From Paenibacillaceae bacterium (lineage in GTDB: Bacteria; Bacillota; Bacilli; Paenibacillales; NBRC-103111), in the NCBI GenBank assembly GCA_020697475.1, contig JAJFMO010000224.1:1-9315 (forward strand): a stretch of DNA of 9,315 nucleotides, written 5' to 3'. Below the pieces are notes generated by a model. That model made no database searches. It was given only the letters and a program-made list of their open reading frames with translations, and had not been told where the DNA came from. Positions 1 to 5,846 of this stretch are shown piece after piece. The number at the start of each line of letters is the position of its first letter. Position 1 is the first letter of the stretch. A program made the translations under genes and the position numbers.

Positions 1-85
1 AGACAAGGGTAAAGTAGTGGAGTAATTAGGGTAATATAGTCTACTTTATGGGTTTTCCCGGCTTCCGGCCGGCGCGTCCTACAAA
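1..85. other. Non-coding region downstream of the MFS gene
   Basis: No gene is visible here. Positions 10-17 and 41-48 form an 8-bp inverted repeat (TAAAGTAG / CTACTTTA) with a 23-base loop. A short GC-rich palindrome at about 57-72 could fold as a CCGGC/GCCGG stem just after the MFS stop codon. Neither has a clear T-run on the minus strand, so I do not call a terminator. Confidence 0.4.
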
Positions 86-1225
86 TCACAGGGCGAGCCC
101 AAGGAACAACACCGCAGAGGCAAAAACCAACGCTTCATTATAACTGCCTGTACGAGCTGTCAAGTTCCCGGCGACGATCGGCCCGACGATTTGTCCGGCG
201 CCGAATGAAGCGGTTAAATACCCGATCGCCTTGCGGCTGTTGTGCGGAGATAACATTTTTCCATAGGATACGGTCAATGTTACAATTCCCATGAACGTTC
301 CTCCGAACAGCAGCGCGCCGAGCAAAACCCCGATGGCGCTGTGAGTCAGCACCGGCATGATCACTCCGACAATCTGGACGGCGAACGCGCCGTATAAGGC
401 TTTGATATGCCCGTATTTCTTCGCTGCCATCGCCCATACGACGCAGGAAGGAACGGCCGCCAATCCGACGAACGTCCAGCTTAAGTTGGCGTATTCCTCC
501 AACCGCGGGATATCCCGAACCATCGCCACAAGAAACGTGCCCGTTACGATATAGCCGATTCCTTCGCACCCGTATGAGAGCAGCAGCCGCTTAAACAATG
601 GGGTTCTCAGCCCATCACGTTCAGCCGCGGGTACATTCGCAGGTTCATTCGTTGCCGCTTGCGATCTCGCGCCTTCTTCCTTGATCCAAACAAAAGGAAT
701 CGTGCCAATCGCAGCGGACAGAAGCCCAAGGCCGATCCACGCCCATTCCCAGCCCAACGCCTGCTCGAAAATTGGAACAACTATACCGCATAGACAGATG
801 CCAAGACCTACGCCTCCGTAGAACACCCCCGACCAGGATCGGCGTTGATGCCTTTCAAGAACTTCCAGAACGACGCTTGAAGCGAGCACAAACACAATTC
901 CGCTGCTCAGCCCGGAAATCAATCTCAGAATCGACCATAGCGCATAGTCGGATGTCAGCCCCATCAGCAGCGTCGTGGCGATGTTGAGGATCAAGTACAT
1001 TTTTAAATAAAACGCTCTGCCTCTCTTCCAGTACAAAAAACTGGCCGCCAAGGCGCCCAGCAAATAACCCAGATAATTCATGGAGGCCAGCAGTCCGGCC
1101 ATTGATTCAGTAAAATGTGCGTCAAGCTGCATCAAGGGAAGGATGGGCGTATACGCAAATCTGCCCACCCCCATGGCGATCAACAAGGCAGCCACGCCGG
1201 CGATTAAAGCTTGAACAGGTCTCAT
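86..1225 (-). CDS. YbfB/YjiJ family MFS transporter
   Basis: This is a polytopic inner membrane protein of 379 residues with about twelve predicted hydrophobic segments. Roughly six lie in residues 5-180 and six in 214-379, separated by a polar central loop (about 183-212, KEEGARSQAATNEP). The N-terminus (MGVGRFAYTPILPLM) and the SYGCEGIGYIVTGTFLVAM stretch after the central loop are typical of the YbfB/YjiJ branch of the major facilitator superfamily, whose substrates are mostly unknown. The ATG lies 12 bases after the araC-type stop, behind a G-rich stretch (GGGGGG, only 3 bases from the ATG), so translation is probably coupled to the upstream gene. The last segment ends abruptly (LFLGLAL), so the C-terminus is slightly short for a full twelfth helix. 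In this context it probably imports, or exports, a sugar or sugar derivative handled by the upstream enzymes; that is inference. Confidence 0.88.
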   Translation of the reverse strand: MRPVQALIAGVAALLIAMGVGRFAYTPILPLMQLDAHFTESMAGLLASMNYLGYLLGALAASFLYWKRGRAFYLKMYLILNIATTLLMGLTSDYALWSILRLISGLSSGIVFVLASSVVLEVLERHQRRSWSGVFYGGVGLGICLCGIVVPIFEQALGWEWAWIGLGLLSAAIGTIPFVWIKEEGARSQAATNEPANVPAAERDGLRTPLFKRLLLSYGCEGIGYIVTGTFLVAMVRDIPRLEEYANLSWTFVGLAAVPSCVVWAMAAKKYGHIKALYGAFAVQIVGVIMPVLTHSAIGVLLGALLFGGTFMGIVTLTVSYGKMLSPHNSRKAIGYLTASFGAGQIVGPIVAGNLTARTGSYNEALVFASAVLFLGLAL

Positions 1226-1237
1226 ATGCCCCCCGGT

Positions 1238-2125
1238 TCACAAGAAATGGATCAAGCTGGTGCGTTGCGACCCGGTATTCTCGCGAAAGTCCCGAGGCGA
1301 TGTGCCGATCAATTTACGAAATACTTTGGCAAAATAGTTCCCGTTGGAAAACCCGCATCGTTCCGCGATTTCTTCCATGGACAGCTTCGTCTGGACGAGC
1401 AGCTGCGAGGCGTGCCGGATGCGAACCTTGGTCAAATAGTCCATCGGCGTCTCTCCGACGCGGGCGGCGAACTGCCGCATGAAGTACGAGCGGGAAAACC
1501 CGGTCGTCTTCACCAGTTCCGCAAGGCTGATCGGCATGTGGAAATTGCGATCGATCCATCTCAGGCTTTCCTCCAAAGGGCCGATATCCGTCGGACGCGC
1601 CGCAGCCCCGCGCAATGTCCACCGCCGAAGCTCCATAAGCAGCCGATAGGCGAGCAAAGAGTTATGGAACGTATCCTCGAAAGCCTTCGACTCGGCCAGT
1701 CGGTAAATTTCGTCCCACACCCGGAGCACTTCCGGGCTTTGGCCGATTTCGGCAATCCTTCCGGCCGTCCCGATGATTTTATTCCAATGGGGATCCACGT
1801 TAGACAAGGCGATGAATTTCAGTTCCCAATGGCTGCTGTCTTCCGGCAGGAAATAACAGAACGGCCCGGGTTTCTCGATGAAGAAGGCGTGTCCCGGAGG
1901 AAGCCGATGCGTCATTCCATCGATTTCGATCGCCCCTTCGCCGGAAACGGTGTATTGGATGACGTATGGGGCACCGTTAACCCAGCGTTTGATCCGGCAA
2001 TCGCAAATGTAATTGTTGCTGGCCTCCTTCCACTCCCAACCTACGGTATGGATGGACGGCAACTGTTCCATTTCATCGATCGGAAATCCGAAAAACATGT
2101 ACGAGGCTGAATTTCCCGGGCCCAT
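1238..2125 (-). CDS. AraC family transcriptional regulator (cupin + HTH)
   Basis: This is a cytoplasmic DNA-binding regulator of 295 residues. Residues about 25-110 form the N-terminal cupin-like ligand-binding domain (YVIQYTVSGEGAIEIDG, then LPPGHAFFIEKPGP). Residues about 185-285 form the AraC-type DNA-binding domain with two helix-turn-helix units. The first is near 199-220 (ISLAELVKTTGFSRSYFMRQF). The second is near 249-270 (SMEEIAERCGFSNGNYFAKVF) and is followed by GTSPRDFR. Such proteins usually activate sugar catabolic operons on binding a small carbohydrate. The ATG has a GGAGGG ribosome binding site 8 bases upstream. It sits 30 bases after the Gfo/Idh stop and 12 bases before the MFS start, so it is inside the operon it probably controls. 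Its likely target is the promoter at about 5660-5680, but that link is untested. Confidence 0.92.
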   Translation of the reverse strand: MGPGNSASYMFFGFPIDEMEQLPSIHTVGWEWKEASNNYICDCRIKRWVNGAPYVIQYTVSGEGAIEIDGMTHRLPPGHAFFIEKPGPFCYFLPEDSSHWELKFIALSNVDPHWNKIIGTAGRIAEIGQSPEVLRVWDEIYRLAESKAFEDTFHNSLLAYRLLMELRRWTLRGAAARPTDIGPLEESLRWIDRNFHMPISLAELVKTTGFSRSYFMRQFAARVGETPMDYLTKVRIRHASQLLVQTKLSMEEIAERCGFSNGNYFAKVFRKLIGTSPRDFRENTGSQRTSLIHFL

Positions 2126-2155
2126 CGTTCATTCCCTCCAGCATTTTGAAAAAAA

Positions 2156-3398
2156 TTAAACCTTCTGCGGTGCTTCTTGCTTAACAAGCTGGATGTATTC
2201 GTCCAGATTGATGGTACAGCCCGTTACCCGGGAATGCTCGGCGGCGAATGCGATCATGTGGCTGCGGGCCGATTCCATGGCCGATGTTTTCCCTTCCCGA
2301 TCCCCCGATTGTACCTGTCTGATAAAATCCCTCATGATCAAGTAATCGCTGCCGTGGTGTCCCCCTTCCACTTTCTCCGGTGAATATCGCTCCTTCTTGC
2401 CGTTAAAGTAGTTAACGTCGATTCCGTTGACATCGCGGGTGCCGCGGATTTCGCCTTTCGTGCCCATAATTTTGAATGTACGGTTGCCGTTGGCAGTAAA
2501 TGCCGACATCGTGAAGGACACGGTTGTATCGTTATCAAACAACAGATTCACCACTTGATGGTCGACGACATCGTTATCGCAGCGGAACACGCAACGGCCA
2601 TAAGGCCCTTCTTTAATCGCTTTCATGCGGGCTTCGAGCGTACTATCCAGACTGATCCGGTCGAAATTCCCACCCGTTCTTGTGTTGTAATACAGTTTGA
2701 TTGCCGAATAGGGACATTCCGATTCCACGGCGCAACCGTCCGTACATCGTTCCGTCGAACCTTCCGGCGCATTGGACTCGCGGAAATAGGTCAACTTGCC
2801 GAACGAAGACACCTCCTGGCACTTCGCCCCGATCAGCCACTGGAGCATATCCATATCGTGACAGCTTTTCTGCAAAATCATCGAGCTTGACTCCCGAGAG
2901 TTGCGCCAATTGCCGCGGGTGAAGCTCGATGCATAGTGGGAAAATCTGACGTTCTTCGCCGATCAGCTTGGCATCAACGATTCTTTTCAGCTCACGGGAA
3001 AACGTATTGTACCTCATCCCGTGGCAAACGCTCAGGATAGCCCCGGTTTGCTCCGCCTTCTCGGCGATGCGGATCGTTTCCAACGGATCATGAGACATCG
3101 GCTTTTCCAGCAAAATGTGATAGCCTTTGTCGAGCGCGGCCATCGTCGGGGCATAATGCTCGCGATCCATCGTGCAGATGAGCAGCGCCTCACACAGTTT
3201 GGGGCGAGACAGCATTTGCTCCCAGGACGCAAACTGCATTTCCTCCGGAATTTGATGCAGCTTGGCAAACAGATTGCGGCGTTCCTCATTCGGTTCGGCT
3301 ACGGCGATAAATTGAATTTGGTGGGGATTTTGCAAGGCGTAGGAGGCAAGAGCGATCATTCCTCTTTCGCCTGCTCCGATCAGTGCTGCTTTCAACAT
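2156..3398 (-). pseudogene. Gfo/Idh/MocA family oxidoreductase, interrupted by a frameshift
   Basis: Two overlapping reading frames together make one NAD(P)-dependent sugar dehydrogenase of about 413 residues. The first part starts at ATG 3398, behind an AAGGAG site 9 bases upstream, and carries the Rossmann fold: GAGERG at residues 8-13, then EKPMSHD at 98-104, the family's EKP motif. Sequence typical of the family continues to VDAKLIGE (residue 148, about 2955). It then resumes one base ahead in the other frame as VRFSHYASSF, GNWRNS and QKSCHDMDMLQWL, which holds the His-Asp pair usual for the catalytic site, and ends at 2156. A Cys-rich segment (CTDGCAVESECPYSA) is seen at about 2700-2750, as in many Gram-positive members. 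The first frame runs on without homology to 2643. Removing one base in 2945-2960 would restore the gene. It lies between nagA and araC in the operon. It is either a true mutation or a sequencing error; substrate unknown. Confidence 0.88.
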
Positions 3399-3462
3399 GT
3401 TTTCCCTCTCCTTGGTCTTTAATGTTGGAATGTGGCAGATGATCAGGCGACTCCGGCGTCTA

Positions 3463-4692
3463 TCAAATCCCCCATCGGCTAATCTCCCCACGCGCGACAG
3501 CGGCCAGAACCTCGAAATCGCGATCGATCACGATCAGGTCGGCGTCCATACCCGCCTTGATTTCACCCTTGCGGTCAGCGAGCCCCAACAGGCGCGCCGG
3601 GACGGACGAAGCCATCTTCCATACGTCGGTGAGCGGCGCGCCGAGCTCAGCCATCCGTTTGGCGCCGCGGTTCATCGTCAGACTGCTGCCCGACAACCCG
3701 CCGGTTTTCTTCACACGAATCGTTCCGTTCTCAATGACCGTCTCTCGACCGCACAATTCCTTGCGATAGATGCCGTCCGGGAGTCCGCAGAACGCGGATG
3801 CGTCTGTGATCAGCGCGGTATTGTCGGCGCCTTTCACACGATAAACGAGCCGCAGCACTTCAGGATGAACATGAACCCCGTCAGCAATCAATTCGACCGT
3901 CAAGCGCTCTTGAATGAGGCCGGAGCCGAACACCCCCGGTTCCCGATGGTGCAGTCCGCGCATCCCGTTGCCGAAGTGAGTGCAATGCGATACCCCCCAC
4001 TCCATCCCCGCTTCCATCTCGGCGAACGTGGCGTCAGTATGGCCGGCGGAGATAAGCACGTTGCCTTGATTGCGAATGTAACGAATGAGCGGTTCCGCAC
4101 CCGGCAACTCCGGCGCAATCGTAATCATCCGAATCGGCGCGATTCCTTCCCACCCTTGGTATTCCTCCAAATCCGGGTTTCGCAGCCATTCCGGATTTTG
4201 TGCGCCGGCTTGCCTTTCGTTCAAGTAAGGCCCTTCCACGTGCACCCCGACTATGGTGGAGCCAAGCTGCCGTCGGCCTTCCCCGACACCCTCGGTTGTG
4301 CCTTGTTCTTGACGGCGCATCGCCTCGGCGATTCTACCGAGCGCCTGCAGGATATGGTCTCCGGATTCCGTAGAAGTCGTCGCAAGAATCGCCGTCGTAC
4401 CGTGGCGGTAGTGGTACCGGAGCGCCTCAATCATTCCATCGGCGTCGGCTCCGATAAAGCCATGATTTAACGCGCCGTGCACGTGGATATCGATAAACCC
4501 GGGGGCGATCAAGTTTTCTCCTGCGTCTAAGTCAATTGCCTCCCGATCGGATTGTCGTTCGGCAACCGATTGAATCACCCCGTCCTTCACATGCACGATT
4601 CCGTTTTCGATGATTCCGTCGGGCGTCAGCACTCTCCCGGACAATACATAATTGCGATCGGATGGCAACCGTTCGAACAAATCTTTTACCAT
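3463..4692 (-). CDS. nagA: N-acetylglucosamine-6-phosphate deacetylase (NagA-like amidohydrolase)
   Basis: This cytoplasmic metal-dependent amidohydrolase removes the acetyl group from GlcNAc-6-phosphate, or a close analogue, to give the amino sugar phosphate and acetate. The 409 residues match the family's usual size (about 380-400). The metal and active-site motifs appear in order: PGFIDIHVHG (His70, His72), VHVEGPYL (Glu153), ISAGHTDA (His218), CTHFGNGM (His239), GLHHREPG (248-253), and ITDASAFCGLPDG (Asp297). Their spacing resembles that of Bacillus NagA. Two oddities are seen: FGNGM replaces the more common YNAM after the metal His239, and there is a polar insert at about 125-145. The ATG at 4692 was chosen over an upstream ATG at 4761, which overlaps the previous gene; a GGGGGAG site lies 10 bases upstream of 4692. 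The gap to the isomerase-like gene is 22 bases. No nagB is present in the window, so the downstream step and true substrate remain open. Confidence 0.9.
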   Translation of the reverse strand: MVKDLFERLPSDRNYVLSGRVLTPDGIIENGIVHVKDGVIQSVAERQSDREAIDLDAGENLIAPGFIDIHVHGALNHGFIGADADGMIEALRYHYRHGTTAILATTSTESGDHILQALGRIAEAMRRQEQGTTEGVGEGRRQLGSTIVGVHVEGPYLNERQAGAQNPEWLRNPDLEEYQGWEGIAPIRMITIAPELPGAEPLIRYIRNQGNVLISAGHTDATFAEMEAGMEWGVSHCTHFGNGMRGLHHREPGVFGSGLIQERLTVELIADGVHVHPEVLRLVYRVKGADNTALITDASAFCGLPDGIYRKELCGRETVIENGTIRVKKTGGLSGSSLTMNRGAKRMAELGAPLTDVWKMASSVPARLLGLADRKGEIKAGMDADLIVIDRDFEVLAAVARGEISRWGI

Positions 4693-4714
4693 ATCACTAA
4701 CACTCCCCCATCGT

Positions 4715-5557
4715 TTACAGTTGAGCCGACTGTTTGAACATCGTGTACTCGTGCAAAGCAATCCGTTGCGGGTCTTCGCCGGCTGGCTGTGCCTCCAGAC
4801 TGACGTACCCGGTGTATCCGTTCTTTATTAAAGCCTCGTATGCAGGACGGTGGTCAACGCTTCCATGACCCATCAGCCCAACGGCAAAGATGCGGCCTTT
4901 GTATTGGCCTGTCGGTTGATCCGCCGGCTTTGAGTCGAAAAACAGCACATCTTTGGAATGAACGTGAAACAAATGATGGCCCAGCCTCTTCACTGCATTC
5001 GCTCCATAATCGTCGCCGGCGATCTCCATATTGCCCGGATCGAGGATCAAGCCAACGTTATCCTTGGGGATGAGGGACATTAGCCGCAAAGACGAGTCCA
5101 CCGTCTCCACCAGCCCGCCATGATGGATTTCCATAATCAGCCTGACTCGGTATCGGGACAGAGCTTCGGCTACCCGAGAAATCCAATCGGCCGCTCGCTC
5201 GTAGTCCGCCGCCTCAGCCTGATCGGGGGCGGGCCCTCCGGGAGAGTGGCAAATCATCGACGCCCCGATTTCGCTCGCCCATTCGGCATAACGCTCAATC
5301 AGATCGGCTTTCTTGCGCGATTCCTCCGCCGTCCCCCTGGCATAGCCGCCGCTCAGATTGGAATAGATCACCGGCACCTCCAGCCCGTGCGACCTGACAA
5401 CATCCTTAATCCGGGAAATATCCTCCCTCGTCGATTCCGGGGGAATATGGGAGCGCGCTTGCAGCTCCAACCCGTCGTAGCCGATTTCCGCAGCCGCTTT
5501 CGCCGCTTCCTCCAACGGTCTTCCTTTGAAAATGCCGGTAAACATGCAAACTTTCAT
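4715..5557 (-). CDS. Sugar phosphate isomerase/epimerase family TIM-barrel protein
   Basis: This is a cytoplasmic protein of 280 residues of the xylose isomerase-like TIM barrel family (AP endonuclease 2 fold). It opens with MKVCMFTGIFKGRPLEEAAK and IGYDGLELQA. Likely metal and catalytic positions are Glu143 (IMEIHHGG), Asp173 (GLILDPGNM), His198/His200 (HLFHVHSKD) and Glu255 (YVSLEAQP). The GHGSVD motif near 230-235 is also typical. Members interconvert keto and aldo sugars or epimerise C3 of keto-sugars, but substrate cannot be assigned from these motifs. The ATG at 5557 has a strong GGGGAGGA site with 7 bases of spacing, and is preferred to an ATG 51 bases upstream, which would add a Gly-rich leader. 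It is the first gene of the probable operon, about 100 bases after the predicted promoter. It may prepare the sugar for, or act on the product of, the neighbouring deacetylase and dehydrogenase. Confidence 0.88.
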   Translation of the reverse strand: MKVCMFTGIFKGRPLEEAAKAAAEIGYDGLELQARSHIPPESTREDISRIKDVVRSHGLEVPVIYSNLSGGYARGTAEESRKKADLIERYAEWASEIGASMICHSPGGPAPDQAEAADYERAADWISRVAEALSRYRVRLIMEIHHGGLVETVDSSLRLMSLIPKDNVGLILDPGNMEIAGDDYGANAVKRLGHHLFHVHSKDVLFFDSKPADQPTGQYKGRIFAVGLMGHGSVDHRPAYEALIKNGYTGYVSLEAQPAGEDPQRIALHEYTMFKQSAQL

Positions 5558-5621
5558 TCCGATTCCTCCCCAAATAGTTGTCTTTCCCCGCCCGCCTACA
5601 CCGCCCAAATGCGCTCAGGCA

Positions 5622-5652
5622 ACGGATCCTCCGTCTCGATCAGCGTATCGAG
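5622..5652 (-). promoter_or_regulatory. Two small hairpins in the operon leader
   Basis: Two short inverted repeats lie side by side in the presumed leader of the left operon. Positions 5635-5640 and 5647-5652 pair perfectly (CTCGAT / ATCGAG, 6-base loop). Positions 5622-5626 and 5630-5634 pair (ACGGA / TCCGT, 3-base loop). They could affect leader RNA folding or be chance. No known riboswitch or T-box element is recognised. Confidence 0.3.
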
Positions 5653-5659
5653 CAGCTTC

Positions 5660-5681
5660 AATCGATTATATCACATCGATT
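5660..5681. promoter_or_regulatory. Perfect 7-bp dyad overlapping the -10 box (candidate operator)
   Basis: The sequence AATCGAT, eight bases, then ATCGATT is a perfect inverted repeat of 22 bases. The predicted -10 box sits across its centre, so a protein bound here would block or reshape the promoter. Its dyad symmetry suits a homodimeric repressor better than a typical AraC activator, which more often binds direct repeats upstream of -35. The binding protein is unknown. Confidence 0.5.
5665..5673 (-). promoter_or_regulatory. Predicted extended -10 promoter for the left operon
   Basis: On the minus strand this reads TGATATAAT, a perfect TATAAT box with the TGn extension that can replace a good -35. 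No good -35 is seen: GCGACA at 5691-5696 matches the last four bases of TTGACA but is 20 bases away. A weak -35 fits a promoter that depends on an activator, such as the AraC protein in the operon. Transcription would start near 5657, leaving a leader of about 100 bases before the ATG at 5557. Confidence 0.6.
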
Positions 5682-5703
5682 TCCCGCGGGTGTCGCCAGA
5701 GCG

Positions 5704-5838
5704 GTAACGGCCATAGGAGCAGCCTAGCGGGCAAAAAGAGGGGAAGTCGCCCGCTAACGGACATGGGGGCCGCTTAGAGGGGGGAAGTCGCTAATTATAG
5801 CCGAGGATTGTCTTCTAAGCTGCTGTGGTGGCCGTTAC
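5704..5838. repeat. Intergenic repeat element with inverted ends
   Basis: The ends of this 135-base stretch are a perfect 10-bp inverted repeat (GTAACGGCCA at 5704-5713, TGGCCGTTAC at 5829-5838). The similarity extends inward with mismatches to about 24 bp (AGCAGCcTAG on one side, AGCAGCtTAG on the other strand). A further direct copy of the motif lies at about 5755-5776 (TAACGGACAT, then GCCGCTTAG). A second shared block, AGGGGAAGTCGC, follows each of the two direct copies (ends 5750 and 5791). No protein is encoded. It fills the space between the GH gene stop and the operon promoter. Similar short repeats are, as I recall, widespread in Paenibacillus genomes; I cannot check this here. It might also fold as RNA at the 3' end of the GH transcript, but it has no T-run. 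Confidence 0.55.
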
Positions 5839-5846
5839 AACTAAAT

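Noticed and set aside
57..72. Rho-independent terminator after the MFS gene
   Set aside because: A CCGGC/GCCGG stem is possible, but no T-run follows on the minus strand.
1211..2110. Plus-strand reading frame of 299 codons
   Set aside because: It mirrors the AraC-type gene, whose two HTH units and cupin domain are unmistakable; no family motif is seen on the plus strand.
2940..2962. Programmed +1 frameshift in the Gfo/Idh gene
   Set aside because: There is no slippery stop codon, stimulatory site or known recoding in this family; mutation or sequencing error is simpler.
3397..4470. Long plus-strand reading frame of 357 codons
   Set aside because: It lies opposite nagA, has no recognisable domain or good ribosome binding site, and its composition (Arg/Pro-rich) is that of an antisense shadow of a GC-rich gene.
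5595..5625. Catabolite control (cre) site in the operon leader
   Set aside because: TGCCTGAGCGCATTTGGG keeps only the central AGCGC of the consensus; too many flanking mismatches.
5558..5660. T-box, riboswitch or glmS-type leader
   Set aside because: No conserved core such as the T-box GGTGG motif is visible, and the leader is only about 100 bases.
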